64,000 bases of DNA from Pelomonas dachongensis. Lineage in GTDB: Bacteria > Pseudomonadota > Gammaproteobacteria > Burkholderiales > Burkholderiaceae_C. Both the position numbers and the translations under genes were made by a program. Position 1 is the stretch's first letter, and every line of letters begins with the position of its first letter. The stretch spans positions 578,836-642,835 of the forward strand of contig NZ_JBIGHY010000003.1 in NCBI RefSeq assembly GCF_043555865.1. Reading direction: 5' to 3'. Positions 23,011 through 33,814 of the stretch are shown here, one piece after another. A model generated the notes under the pieces. The model had not been told where the DNA came from and made no database searches. It saw only the letters and a program-made list of their open reading frames with translations.

Positions 23011-23778
23011 TGCCGACGCGCTGCACGTTGTACAGCTCGGTGAAGGTGCGGCCGTCGTCCGGCGGCGTGTAGGCCATGAACTCCTGGTGCGCCTGCTTGC
23101 CGAGGTGGCAGGTGTCGACGAGGAACAGGATGCGCTTCGCGCCAGCGAACTTGAGCAGCCGGTAGACGGCGGTGATGGCCGTGAAGGTCTTGCCCGCGCC
23201 GGTGGCCAAGTGCACCAGCGCGCGCGGGCGGTTGGCGGCCAGCAACTGCTCCAGGCCGGTGACGGCGGCGGTCTGGCAGTCGCGCAGGTTCTCGTCGGGC
23301 AGGGGCGGCATGGCCGCCTCCAGGAGGCCGCGCAGCGTGGCAGGCTGGGCCGCCCAGGCCGCCAGCGTGTCGGGGCGGAAGAAGCTGAATACCTCGCGCG
23401 AGCGAGGCGCGGGGTCGCGGCCGTCGGTGAAGCGGGTGAGCTGGCCGGTGGCTTCGAGCTGGCCGGTGGAGCTTCGAACAGGAAGGGCAGCGGCTGGCCG
23501 CTGGCACGCCACTTCAGCCGCGAATGGGCGTAGCGCTCGGTCTGCGCCTCGGTGACGACGAGCTGCTCGCCGGCGTCGTCGCGCTTGGCCTCCACGACGC
23601 CGACCGGCTCGCGGTCCACGAACAGCACATAGTCGGCCGGACCGGTGTCGGTCGGGAACTCGCGCACCGCCACGCCCGACGCCGCGCCCAGGTTGAGGCG
23701 GGCGTGGTCCTGCACCTGCCAGCCGGCGGCGCGCAGGCGTTCATCGATGACTTGGCGGGCCTGGGCCTCTGGGGTCAT
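23011..23778 (-). pseudogene. hsdR: type I restriction endonuclease subunit, 5' fragment with frameshift
   Basis: Starts MTPEAQARQVIDERLRAAGW, with the nuclease motif DYVLFVDREPVGVVEAKR (Asp, Glu-x-Lys). At about 23470 the frame shifts because of an imperfect tandem duplication (18 bases at 23438-23455, 20 bases at 23456-23475). In the second frame it continues RFTDGRDPAPRSREVF and LVHLATGAGKTFTAITAVYR (Walker A), as far as YNVQRVGS, where it is cut off and joined to hsdS at about 23010. All of hsdM, most of hsdR and half of hsdS are gone. Confidence 0.87.
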
Positions 23779-23831
23779 GTGGGCTCCCGGATTGCGGCCC
23801 GCATTGTGAACGCCCGCATACCATCGCCGCC

Positions 23832-25823
23832 GTGACCTCCCTCGACCTCGCCCTGCTCTACCTCGTCGCTGCCGTGCTGGGCGTTGTGGCCTGCCGCTCG
23901 CTGAAGCTGCCGCCCATGCTGGGCTACCTGGTGGTGGGGGTGGTCATCGGGCCCAACGTGCTGGCGGTGGCGCAGGACTCGGCTGGCCTCACCTACCTGG
24001 CGGAGTTCGGCGTCGTCTTCCTGATGTTCTCCATCGGGCTGGACTTCAACCTGCCCAAGCTGCGTGCACTGAAGATGGCGGTGTTCGGCATCGGCATGGC
24101 GCAGGTGGCGCTGACGGTGCTGGGCGCCATGGCCGGCAACGCGCTGCTGATCTGGGGCTTTGCGATGCTGGGCGTGGCCTGGGAGCTGCAATGGCAGGGC
24201 GCGCTGGTGCTCGGTGCGGCCATGGCGATGAGCTCCACCGCCATCGTCGTGAAGCTGATGGCCGAGCGGCTGGAGCTGGAGAGCCCGCATGGCCGGCTGG
24301 TGATGGGCTCCCTGCTGTTCCAGGATCTGGCAGTGGTGCCGCTGCTGGTGCTGATCCCGGCGCTGAACAGCAGCGGCGCCGAGATGGTCCATGCGCTGGC
24401 CCTCGCCGGCCTGAAGGCCGCCGTGGTGCTGGGCCTGCTGCTGTACGGCGGCCAGAAGGCCATGCGCTGGTGGCTGACGCTGGTGGCCCGGCGCAAGAGC
24501 GAGGAGCTGTTCATGCTGAACCTGCTGCTGGTCACGCTGGGCCTGGCCTGGCTGACCGAGCACGCGGGGCTGAGCCTGGCGCTGGGCGCGTTCGTTGCGG
24601 GCATGCTCATTTCTGAGACGGAGTTCCGCCACCAGGTGGAGACCGACATCCGGCCCTTCCACGACGTGCTGCTGGGCCTGTTCTTCATCACCATCGGCAT
24701 GAAGCTGGACTGGCACCCGCTGGTGGAGCACTGGTGGCTGGTCATCCTGCTGACGGCGCTGCCGGTGGGCGCCAAGTTCGTGCTGACGGCCGGGCTGGTG
24801 CGGCTGTTCCGCCAGCCACCGGGCGTGGCGCTGCGCACCGGCCTGTACCTGGCGCAGGCGGGCGAGTTCGGCTTCGTGCTGCTGACGCTGGGCGCCCAGC
24901 ACCAGCTGGTGGCGCCGCAGTGGGTCAGCCCGGTGCTGGCCAGCATGGTGCTGTCCATGCTGGCCACGCCGCTGCTCATCATGTACAGCAACCGCATCGT
25001 CATGAAGCTGTCCAGCAGCGACTGGTTGATGCAGTCGGTGCAGCTGACCAGCATCGCCAAGAAGTCCATCAAGCAGGAGGCGCACGTCATCATCTGCGGC
25101 TACGGCCGCTCGGGCCAGAATCTGGCGCGGCTGCTGGAGGGCGAGCACATCCCCTACATGGCGCTGGACCTGGACCCCGACCGCGTGCGTCAGGCGGCCG
25201 CGGCCGGGCAGAGCGTGGTGTTCGGCGACGCGGCCAAGGTGCAGAGCCTGATGGCGGCAGGCCTGGCGCGCGCCAGCGCCGTGGTCGTGAGCTATCACGA
25301 CACGCCGTCGGCCCTGAAGATCCTGGACCTGGTGCGCGCCCACGCGCCTCGCGTGCCGGTGGTCGTGCGCACCATCGACGACGTGGATCTGGAGCGCCTC
25401 AAGGCGGCCGGCGCCACTGAGGTGGTGCCGGAAGCCATCGAGGGCTCGCTCATGCTGGCCTCGCATGCGCTGGCGCTGGTGGGCGTGCCGATGCGCCGCG
25501 TGCTGCGCATCACGCGCGACGCGCGCGACAAGCGCTACGGCCTGCTGCGCGGCTACTTTCATGGGGCGGACGACGACTTTGGCGACGACGCCGAGCAGGC
25601 GCGGCTGCGCTCGATCACGCTGCCCACGGCCAGTGTGCTGGACGGCCAGCCGGTCGGCGAGCTGCTGCTGACGCAGCTGGGGCTGGGGCTGGTGTCGCTG
25701 CGGCGTGCCAACGGCGCGGTGGTGGTGCCCGACGACGCCACCTGCGTGGCGAGCGGAGACACGCTGGTGCTGTCCGGCACGCCGGAGGCGCTGGTGCTGG
25801 CGGAGGAGCGGTTGCTGCGCTAG
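23832..25823 (+). CDS. Kef-type monovalent cation:proton antiporter
   Basis: A 663-residue inner-membrane protein. About twelve membrane helices (1-385) of the CPA2 type, with VFLMFSIGLDFNLPKL as the conserved region around the ion-binding Asp; then a TrkA-N/RCK nucleotide-binding domain beginning at about 417 (HVIICGYGRSGQN) and a TrkA-C domain at about 575-660 (ITLPTASVLDGQPVG). Order and length match the YbaL/KefB/KefC group. Without a KefF/KefG ancillary gene nearby, I cannot say whether it is glutathione-gated. GTG start at 23832. Confidence 0.9.
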   Translation: MTSLDLALLYLVAAVLGVVACRSLKLPPMLGYLVVGVVIGPNVLAVAQDSAGLTYLAEFGVVFLMFSIGLDFNLPKLRALKMAVFGIGMAQVALTVLGAMAGNALLIWGFAMLGVAWELQWQGALVLGAAMAMSSTAIVVKLMAERLELESPHGRLVMGSLLFQDLAVVPLLVLIPALNSSGAEMVHALALAGLKAAVVLGLLLYGGQKAMRWWLTLVARRKSEELFMLNLLLVTLGLAWLTEHAGLSLALGAFVAGMLISETEFRHQVETDIRPFHDVLLGLFFITIGMKLDWHPLVEHWWLVILLTALPVGAKFVLTAGLVRLFRQPPGVALRTGLYLAQAGEFGFVLLTLGAQHQLVAPQWVSPVLASMVLSMLATPLLIMYSNRIVMKLSSSDWLMQSVQLTSIAKKSIKQEAHVIICGYGRSGQNLARLLEGEHIPYMALDLDPDRVRQAAAAGQSVVFGDAAKVQSLMAAGLARASAVVVSYHDTPSALKILDLVRAHAPRVPVVVRTIDDVDLERLKAAGATEVVPEAIEGSLMLASHALALVGVPMRRVLRITRDARDKRYGLLRGYFHGADDDFGDDAEQARLRSITLPTASVLDGQPVGELLLTQLGLGLVSLRRANGAVVVPDDATCVASGDTLVLSGTPEALVLAEERLLR

Positions 25824-25833
25824 GCGCGGTCGC

Positions 25834-27303
25834 TCAAGGCGCCGCTTCGGCCTGCACGCGGTTGCGGCCCTGGCTCTTGGCCACGTACAGCGCCTGGTCG
25901 GCGCGCCCCACGAGGGCGGACAGGCTGTCGCCCGTGCGGTGGCCCGCGAAGCCGCCGCTCAGCGTGATGTGCAGCGGGCCGGCCGAGGTCGGGAAGGGCT
26001 GGTCCGCGACGCTGCGGCGCAGTCGCTCGGCGAAGCCCAGCGCCGCGTCCGGCGGGCCGTGCAGCAGCGCGATGAACTCCTCACCGCCCCAGCGGCCCCC
26101 CAGGTCGGACTTGCGCAGCACCTCGCGCAGGCGCCGCGCCAGTTCCACCAACACTTCGTCGCCGACGTTGTGGCCATGCTCGTCGTTGACGCGCTTGAAG
26201 TGGTCCACGTCCACCAGCAGCAGCGTCAGCGGCAGGCCATGCCGCTCGGCGGTGTGCATGGCGCGCTCGGCCTCGGCGCTGAAGCAGCGCCGGTTGGCGA
26301 TGCCGGTCAGCGCGTCCTCCTGGGCCAGCCGGTTCAGCGCGCGCTCGGCCTGGCGCCATTCGGTGATGTAGTGCTGGATGGATACCACCACCGGCTGGCC
26401 GTCCACGTCGAAGCAGCGCCGCTTGACGACGACGCGGAAGCACTCCTCGCCGGTGAGTGGCAGCACGCTCTGCTCTTCCTTGACGATCTCCTGCCCCTGC
26501 AGCACGAGCTGGTCTTCCGCCAGAGAGGTCTCGCCCACGCCCGGGCGCGGCGCCAGGTCCATGGCGTTCAGCCCGATCAGCGCCTCGCGGCTCATGCCGC
26601 GCAGGCGCACGGCGGTGGCGTTGACCATCACCAGGCGGCTGTGGGCGTCCTTGATGTAGATGGCGTCGGGCAGCAGGTCGATGAGGTCCTGCACGAACTG
26701 CTCGGTGCGCTTGCGCAGCGCCACTTCGCGCTCCAGGGACTGCTTCAGCTCGCGCTCGGCCACGCGCCATTCGGTGATGTGGTGGTCGATGCCGACGACC
26801 ACCGGCTGGCCGTCCATGCCCATGCTGCGGTGCTTGCTGATGATGCGGTAGACCTCTTCCCCCGTGTGGCGGCGGATGGTGTGCTCCTCCTTGGTCAGGT
26901 CGGCGCCCGCGAGGACCTGTTCGTCTTCCTGCAGCGACAGCGCGTGGCTGGCGTTCCCGCAGGTGCGGCCGACGACCCCTTCTTCCAGAACCTGCTGGCG
27001 GCTGACACCGTGATAGCGCGCGAACGCCTCGTTGACCATCACGTAGCGCCCGCCGTGCTGCTTCACGTAGGTGGGGTCGGGGATGGCGTCGATCAGCGCC
27101 TGCGCGAATGCCTGCGAGCGGCGGGCCGCGGCCTTGCGGTGGCGCTCGGTCTTCAGCAGGCTGCGCAGCGTCGGGGCAAAGGCCGCCAGGCCCACGGCCA
27201 GCGCCGTCGCGCCGGCGGGCGCCTGCAGCAGCAGGCAGGCGCCGGCCACGAGCAGTGCTGGCAGGGCCAGCAACAGGGAGCGCACGAGGGTGGCGGCAGT
27301 CAC
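25834..27303 (-). CDS. diguanylate cyclase with two PAS domains
   Basis: A 489-residue membrane protein that makes cyclic di-GMP. One hydrophobic hairpin at the N-terminus (about 5-45), two PAS/PAC domains (about 65-180 and 195-310; VYRIISKHRSMGMDG and FRVVVKRRCFDVDG are parallel ends, so they arose by duplication), then a GGDEF domain (about 325-489) with an intact RWGGEEF site and the inhibitory I-site RKSD five residues before it. So it should be active and product-inhibited. Converges with the antiporter gene; stands alone. Confidence 0.9.
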   Translation of the reverse strand: MTAATLVRSLLLALPALLVAGACLLLQAPAGATALAVGLAAFAPTLRSLLKTERHRKAAARRSQAFAQALIDAIPDPTYVKQHGGRYVMVNEAFARYHGVSRQQVLEEGVVGRTCGNASHALSLQEDEQVLAGADLTKEEHTIRRHTGEEVYRIISKHRSMGMDGQPVVVGIDHHITEWRVAERELKQSLEREVALRKRTEQFVQDLIDLLPDAIYIKDAHSRLVMVNATAVRLRGMSREALIGLNAMDLAPRPGVGETSLAEDQLVLQGQEIVKEEQSVLPLTGEECFRVVVKRRCFDVDGQPVVVSIQHYITEWRQAERALNRLAQEDALTGIANRRCFSAEAERAMHTAERHGLPLTLLLVDVDHFKRVNDEHGHNVGDEVLVELARRLREVLRKSDLGGRWGGEEFIALLHGPPDAALGFAERLRRSVADQPFPTSAGPLHITLSGGFAGHRTGDSLSALVGRADQALYVAKSQGRNRVQAEAAP

Positions 27304-27435
27304 GGCGGATCTTTTGGGGTTGTTGGCGAGCCTATCAGCGGGCGCCCCGCGACGGTGCGCCGCGCCCGTGCGGACTTTGCGCCCGGGTCTGTTTCATGCA
27401 GCAGCGCTTCGTTTTGGCTGGGCGTAAGTAAAAAC

Positions 27436-27448
27436 GAGACACCGTTTC
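27436..27448. promoter_or_regulatory. inverted repeat upstream of dctP, possible operator
   Basis: GAGAC-ACC-GTTTC, one mismatch from a perfect five-base inverted repeat, about 90 bp before the dctP start. It resembles the GAAAC/GTTTC core of KdgR (sugar-acid) operators. No regulator gene is adjacent. TTGACA at 27469 could be a -35 box but no good -10 follows. Confidence 0.35.
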
Positions 27449-27539
27449 AACAAAAAGAGAACTTGATTTTGACAATTCGTTATCAGACACTGCGGCGCGC
27501 CGCTTCCGGGCGGAAAGACAACGATCAGGAGACCAGACG

Positions 27540-28520
27540 ATGACCCGATTCCGCCCGCTGGGCCTGCTGGCCGCCGCCGTGCTGAGCCTGACGGCCGCGC
27601 TGCCGGCCAGCGCCGTGGTGTTCCGCTCGGCCGATGTGCACAACGCCGACGACTACCCCACCGTGGCCGCGGTCAAGCACATGAGCGAGCTGCTGGAGAA
27701 GCGCAGCAACGGCAAGTACACGATCAAGGTCTTCAACAAGAGCGCGTTGGGCTCCGAGAAGCAGACGCTGGACCAGCTGAAGATCGGCGCGCTGCAGCTG
27801 AACCGCGTGAACATCAGCTCGCTGAATTCGCTGTGCCCCAAGAGCCTGGTGCCCACCATGCCCTTCCTGTTCGACTCGGTCGCCCACATGCGCAAGACGC
27901 TGGACGGCCCCGTCGGCGACGAGATCCTGCGTGGCTGCGAGGCGCAGGGCATGGTCGGCCTGGCGTTCTACGACAGCGGTTCGCGCTCCATCTACGCCAA
28001 GAAGCCGGTGCGCACGCCGGCCGACACCAAGGGCCTGAAGATCCGCGTGCAGCCGTCCGAGCTGTGGGTGGCCGTGGCCAGCGCCATGGGCGCCAACCCC
28101 ACGCCCATGCCCGCCGGCGAGATCTACACGGCGCTGAAGACCGGCGTCATCGACGCGGCCGAGAACAACATCCCGTCCTACGACGGCTTCAAGCACTACG
28201 AGGCGGTGAAGTTCTATTCCCGCACCGAGCACTCGATGGCGCCCGAGGTGCTGCTGATGTCCAAGATCGTCTACGACCGCCTCAGCAAGGCCGACCAGGA
28301 CCTGTTCCGCGCCGCGGCCAAGGAGTCGGTCGTGTTCCAGCGCAAGAAGTGGGACGAGCAGGAGCAGAAGTCGCTGGCCATCGTCACCAAGGGCGGCGCG
28401 CAGTTCGTGAGCGACGTGGACCGCGCCGCCTTCAAGGCCGCGATGGCGCCCGTCTACGCCAAGTTCATCAACACGCCGGATCTGCAGCGCCTGGTCAAGG
28501 CCACGCAAGACAGCAAGTGA
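27540..28520 (+). CDS. dctP: TRAP transporter solute-binding protein
   Basis: A 326-residue periplasmic protein. Signal peptide with cleavage after ALPASA (about 26), then the DctP fold: YTIKVFNKSALGSEKQTLDQ, GLAFYDSGSRSIYAKKPV with the conserved Arg pair for a carboxylate (GLKIRVQPSELW) and MPAGEIYTALKTGVIDAAEN. The NRVNISSLNSLCPKS motif and the DSVAHMRKTLDGPVG section are as in hexuronate or sugar-acid binding members, but exact ligand is inference. It leads the dctPQM operon; a GC-rich hairpin separates it from dctQ. Confidence 0.92.
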   Translation: MTRFRPLGLLAAAVLSLTAALPASAVVFRSADVHNADDYPTVAAVKHMSELLEKRSNGKYTIKVFNKSALGSEKQTLDQLKIGALQLNRVNISSLNSLCPKSLVPTMPFLFDSVAHMRKTLDGPVGDEILRGCEAQGMVGLAFYDSGSRSIYAKKPVRTPADTKGLKIRVQPSELWVAVASAMGANPTPMPAGEIYTALKTGVIDAAENNIPSYDGFKHYEAVKFYSRTEHSMAPEVLLMSKIVYDRLSKADQDLFRAAAKESVVFQRKKWDEQEQKSLAIVTKGGAQFVSDVDRAAFKAAMAPVYAKFINTPDLQRLVKATQDSK

Positions 28521-28588
28521 TCACGCGGTTGCGTGCTGGCGCCGCCCGCTGCGGCGGCCGGCCCGCGACACTGCATGCCCCATGAGCC

Positions 28589-28610
28589 GCCGGCCCCGCC
28601 GAGGGCCGGC
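28589..28610 (+). other. intercistronic hairpin between dctP and dctQ
   Basis: GCCGGCCC-CGCCGA-GGGCCGGC, a perfect eight-base stem without a T tract. In binding-protein operons such hairpins stabilise the upstream message, so more binding protein than membrane protein is made. That role is inferred. Confidence 0.55.
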
Positions 28611-28651
28611 CCGGTGTGCGCTGCCGTCGCGGTGGTGCAGGAGACCTGTCG

Positions 28652-29203
28652 ATGACTTCCCCCGTTCCTGACGTTGCCGCTGCGGCGTCGCCGGCTGGCC
28701 CGCCTTCGGACTCTGCCTTCACGCGCCTGTGCGCGCTGCTCGCCAAGGCCAGCCTGATGCTGGCGGTGGTGATGCTGATCGGCGTGATCCTGTGCGTGCA
28801 GACCCAGGTGGTGGGCCGCTACATCTTCAACGACACGCCGACCTGGGCCGAATCGCTGGCGCTGCAGCTGGTGCTGTACGTGACGGCGCTCGGCGTGGCG
28901 GTGGGCGTGCGCGATGCCGGCCACATCGGCCTGGAGTCGCTGGTGTCGCTGCTGCCCGAGGCGTGGCGGCTCAAGCTGGAGCTGCTGATCCATGCGCTGG
29001 TGGCGCTGTTCGGCGGGCTGATGGCCTGGAGCGGCTGGGTCTGGACGACGATGAACTGGAGCGAGCGCGACCCGATGCTGGGCATCCCGGTCGGCGTGAA
29101 CTACCTGGCGCTGGTGATCGCGGGCGCGCTGATCGTGCTTTTCTCGATTGAACACATGGTGGCGCTGCTGCGCCACGAAGAGGTGGTGCCCGCATGGAAC
29201 TGA
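28652..29203 (+). CDS. dctQ: TRAP transporter small membrane subunit
   Basis: A 183-residue four-helix inner-membrane protein (LAKASLMLAVVMLIGVILCV, LALQLVLYVTALGVAVGV, LLIHALVALFGGLMAW, VNYLALVIAGALIVLF). The conserved WAESLA motif is seen as TPTWAESLALQ. It pairs with DctM to form the permease. ATG at 28652 has AGGAG eight bases upstream; the longer frame from 28616 lacks such a site. Ends ten bases inside dctM. Confidence 0.9.
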   Translation: MTSPVPDVAAAASPAGPPSDSAFTRLCALLAKASLMLAVVMLIGVILCVQTQVVGRYIFNDTPTWAESLALQLVLYVTALGVAVGVRDAGHIGLESLVSLLPEAWRLKLELLIHALVALFGGLMAWSGWVWTTMNWSERDPMLGIPVGVNYLALVIAGALIVLFSIEHMVALLRHEEVVPAWN

Positions 29204-30495
29204 CCGTTCTGCTGATCAGCTTCTCGCTGCTGCTGCTGCTGGGCGTGCCCGTCGCGTTCGCGATCGGCCTGGCCTCCGTGGCGACCATCGTCGCCGCCGG
29301 CCTGCCCATCCCCATCGTCTTCCAGCAGATGGTGGGCGGCATGCAGGTGTTCTCATTCCTGGCGATCCCGTTCTTCGTCTTCGCCGGCGAGCTGATGCTG
29401 TACGGCGGCATCGCCGACCGCATCGTGCGCTTTGCCAACTCGCTGGTGGGCCACGTGCGCGGCGGCCTGGGCATGAGCAACGTCCTGGGCTGCACGCTGT
29501 TCGGCGGCGTGGCCGGCTCGCCGCTGGCGGACGTATCAGCGATGGGCTCGGTGATGATCCCGCTGATGAAGAAGGAGGGCTACGACGCCGACTACGCGGT
29601 CAACGTCACCACCCACGCGTCGCTGGTCGGCGCGCTGATGCCGACCTCGCACAACCTCATCATCTTCACGCTGGCCACCACGGGCATCGCGTCGGTCAGC
29701 GTGTTCAGCCTGATCCTCGCGGGCATCATCCCCGCCGTGCTGCTGACGATCTGCAACCTCGTCGCGGCCTACTACGTCGCGGTCAAGCGCGGCTACAAGA
29801 CGCACGGCCGGTTCCCGGGCTGGGGCGAGGTGTTCTCGGCCTTCCTCGGCGCGCTGCCGGGCCTGCTGGTGGTGGTCATCATCCTGGCCGGCATCCTGTC
29901 GGGCATCTTCACGGCCACCGAGTCGGCTGCCACGGCCGTGTTGTGGGCGTTGCTGGTCACGGCGGTCGTCTACCGGTCGCTCAGCTGGCACAACTTCCTG
30001 AAGGCCTGCGCCAAGGCCTGCAAGACGACCGGCGTGGTGCTGCTGCTGATCGGCATCTCGTCGGCGTTCGGCTACTTCATGGCGCTGTACGAGGTGCCAC
30101 AGAAGACCGGCGAGCTGATGACGTCCATCAGCTCGGAGCCGTGGGTCATCTTCCTGATGATCAACATCCTGCTGTTCCTGCTGGGCACCTTCCTGGACAT
30201 GGCGGCCACCATCCTGATCTGCACGCCCATCTTCCTGCCCATCGCGGCGCAGTACGGCATGGACCCGGTGCAGTTCGGCATCATGATGCTGATCAACTGC
30301 GCGCTGGGCCTGAACACCCCGCCGGTGGGCGTCACGCAGTTCGTCGGCTGCGCCATCGGCGGCGTCAGCGTCGGCCAGGTCATGCGCTCCATCCTGCCGT
30401 TCTATGGCGCGCTGTGTGCCTGCCTATTCGCCGTGACCTACGTGCCCGCGTTCTCGCTGTGGCTGCCCAACCTGTTCCGCCCGGTCAGCGGTTGA
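29194..30495 (+). CDS. dctM: TRAP transporter large permease subunit
   Basis: A 433-residue permease with about twelve hydrophobic segments. Family signatures: PFFVFAGELM, GSPLADVSAMGSVMIPLM-type loop with Ser/Ala/Asp, and NTPPVGVTQFVGCAIGG. It moves the substrate with sodium ions. The ATG overlaps dctQ, so translation is coupled. Its stop overlaps by eleven bases the end of the acyltransferase gene on the other strand. Confidence 0.93.
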   Translation: MELTVLLISFSLLLLLGVPVAFAIGLASVATIVAAGLPIPIVFQQMVGGMQVFSFLAIPFFVFAGELMLYGGIADRIVRFANSLVGHVRGGLGMSNVLGCTLFGGVAGSPLADVSAMGSVMIPLMKKEGYDADYAVNVTTHASLVGALMPTSHNLIIFTLATTGIASVSVFSLILAGIIPAVLLTICNLVAAYYVAVKRGYKTHGRFPGWGEVFSAFLGALPGLLVVVIILAGILSGIFTATESAATAVLWALLVTAVVYRSLSWHNFLKACAKACKTTGVVLLLIGISSAFGYFMALYEVPQKTGELMTSISSEPWVIFLMINILLFLLGTFLDMAATILICTPIFLPIAAQYGMDPVQFGIMMLINCALGLNTPPVGVTQFVGCAIGGVSVGQVMRSILPFYGALCACLFAVTYVPAFSLWLPNLFRPVSG

Positions 30496-32458
30496 GCCCG
30501 GCCAGCGCTTCGATGGACTGCCGCGTCGCGACCTGAGGCAGCAGCCGGCGCGAGCCGGCCACGCTGAGGTGTCCGGCGTCGCGGTAGAAGGCCAGGCCGT
30601 CCGCATCGGCGGTGCGGCAGACGCCGCCGCTGCACAGCGACGCGTGCAGCCACAGCACCGGCACGCCGGCCTCGCGTTCGAAGCGCTGCAGCAGCGCTGT
30701 CGCGCGCTTGGCCAGCGGCGGCGCGTCGGCCAGCGTGATGCCGCAATCGACCGGTGCACCCAGCGTGAACTGACCGAGCTGGCGGCGTTCCACGCAGGCA
30801 CCCGCATCGAAGCCGCCCTTGGGCGGCGCTGACACCCACACCAGCCGACGACCCTGCGCACGCAGCGCCTCGGCCAGCCGCGCGGCGGCGGCCACCAGTT
30901 CGTCCTCGGCCTGGGCCGGCGCCACCTCGCGTTCGAGCGCGCCGTCGATGCGAAGCAGCTGGCCCCCGGGCGGCCCGAGGTATTGCTCCAACAGGCTGGA
31001 CACGATGACGACGCCCGGCGCCCCTGGCGCGCGCAGGGCTTGGATGACCGAGCGGTTGAAGCGCTCGCACTGGCGCGCCCAGTCACGCGTGAAGCTGGCG
31101 CCGGCCGGTGCGTCGGGCCGCCAGGGCACCAGGCCCGGCAGCGGGCCGCAGGAGGATTCGGTCATCTGCACCAGCCCCGGCGCCAGGGGCGCCAGGCCCG
31201 GCACCAGGTGCATGGCGTACGAGTCGCCCCAGACCGCCCAGCGGGGCTGCGCGGCGTTGCGGCATTCGGGGCGGTCGACCCAGCGCTCCCACTGGTCGCA
31301 GCTGACCGAGAACCCGTGGTTGGGGCGGCGCGCGTCGGTATCGCCCTGCGGTGACGGCAGCAGCAGCGGCAGCACGGCCAGCAGCGCCGTCGCGCCCAGC
31401 ACTGCGCCCCAGCCGCGCCAGGTGCGCGGCAGCGGCCAGCGCCGCGTCGGCTGCTCCACGCCGCGCCACAGCAGCCAGCCCAGCGGCAGCGACACCGCGG
31501 CGGCGATCCAGCGCGCCTGCGCCAGGCCAGGCGCGTCCGGCGGCCCCACCCACGCGTTGTTGACGAAGGCGATCAGCGGCCAGTGCACCAGGTACAGCGC
31601 GTACGAGATGTCCCCCAGCCGCACCACGGGCGCCAGCACGCGCGGCGCTTGCGCCCGGCCGCGGCTGAGCAGCAGCGTGGCCGTCGCGAGCGTGACCAGC
31701 AGCGCATTCGCCCCGGGATGGCCGAAACCGCCCCAGGCGGGCAGCGGCATCAGCAGCAGCGACAACAGCAGCACCGTCGCCGGCCAGCGCGTCGCCGCCG
31801 GTGCGCGCCAGCCGCTGGCATGCGCCCAGGCGGCCAGCGAGCCGATGCCCAGTTCCCACGCGCGGCTGGGCAGCAGGTAGAACGCGGCGCTCGCGTCCAC
31901 GCGCTGCAGGGCCAGACCCAGCAGCAGGCTGGCCAGCGTCAGCCCCACGAGCACGCCCAGGCCGCGCCGGCCGGTGCCGACTCCCATCAGCAGCGCGGGC
32001 AGCAGCAGGTAGTACTGCTCCTCCAGCGACAGCGACCAGAAGTGCAGCAGCGGCTTAAGCTCGGCCGCCACGTCGAAATAACCGCTCTGCGCCCACAGCA
32101 CGAAGTTGCTCGCAAAGCCCAGCGCGCCCCAGTGCTGATGTGCCAAGTCGGCTCGCTCCAGCGGCGCCAGCGCCCACGGGCTGGCCAGCATCGTCAACGC
32201 CAGCACCACGTAGGCGGCCGGCAACAACCGGCGGGCGCGGCGCGCGTAGAAGCCCGCCAGGCTGAAGCGCCCGGCGCGCAGCCCGGCCAGCACCTGGCCG
32301 GTGATCAGGAAGCCCGAGATGACGAAGAACAGGTCCACGCCCAGGTAGCCGCCGCGCAGCAGGCCGGGCGCGGCATGCTGCAGCAGCACGCCGGCCACGG
32401 CGAGGCCGCGCAGGGCCTGGATGTCCCAGCGGTGGGAGGTGTCGGCGGTGGTGGACAT
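30485..32458 (-). CDS. OafA/YrhL-type acyltransferase with SGNH domain
   Basis: A 657-residue membrane enzyme that O-acylates a surface polysaccharide or lipid A sugar. The acyltransferase-3 part (about 1-380) has RWDIQALRGLAV, the VDLFFVISGFLI motif, FYARRARRLLP and LHFWSLSLEEQYYL, with about ten helices. The periplasmic SGNH hydrolase-like part (about 405-657) has AVWGDSYAMH (block I) and DAGHLSVAGSR (block V Asp-x-x-His). Start ATG at 32458; the frame is open further upstream. The acceptor cannot be told from context. Confidence 0.9.
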   Translation of the reverse strand: MSTTADTSHRWDIQALRGLAVAGVLLQHAAPGLLRGGYLGVDLFFVISGFLITGQVLAGLRAGRFSLAGFYARRARRLLPAAYVVLALTMLASPWALAPLERADLAHQHWGALGFASNFVLWAQSGYFDVAAELKPLLHFWSLSLEEQYYLLLPALLMGVGTGRRGLGVLVGLTLASLLLGLALQRVDASAAFYLLPSRAWELGIGSLAAWAHASGWRAPAATRWPATVLLLSLLLMPLPAWGGFGHPGANALLVTLATATLLLSRGRAQAPRVLAPVVRLGDISYALYLVHWPLIAFVNNAWVGPPDAPGLAQARWIAAAVSLPLGWLLWRGVEQPTRRWPLPRTWRGWGAVLGATALLAVLPLLLPSPQGDTDARRPNHGFSVSCDQWERWVDRPECRNAAQPRWAVWGDSYAMHLVPGLAPLAPGLVQMTESSCGPLPGLVPWRPDAPAGASFTRDWARQCERFNRSVIQALRAPGAPGVVIVSSLLEQYLGPPGGQLLRIDGALEREVAPAQAEDELVAAAARLAEALRAQGRRLVWVSAPPKGGFDAGACVERRQLGQFTLGAPVDCGITLADAPPLAKRATALLQRFEREAGVPVLWLHASLCSGGVCRTADADGLAFYRDAGHLSVAGSRRLLPQVATRQSIEALAGLNR

Positions 32459-32551
32459 GGGCCGGCATTGTTGCGGCGGCCTTGATGCCTGCGTGACAAG
32501 TGCCGGCCTGAGGCTGGGCCACACTGGCATCCGTCCCACCGGAGCCGCGCC

Positions 32552-33814
<1,263 letters not shown>

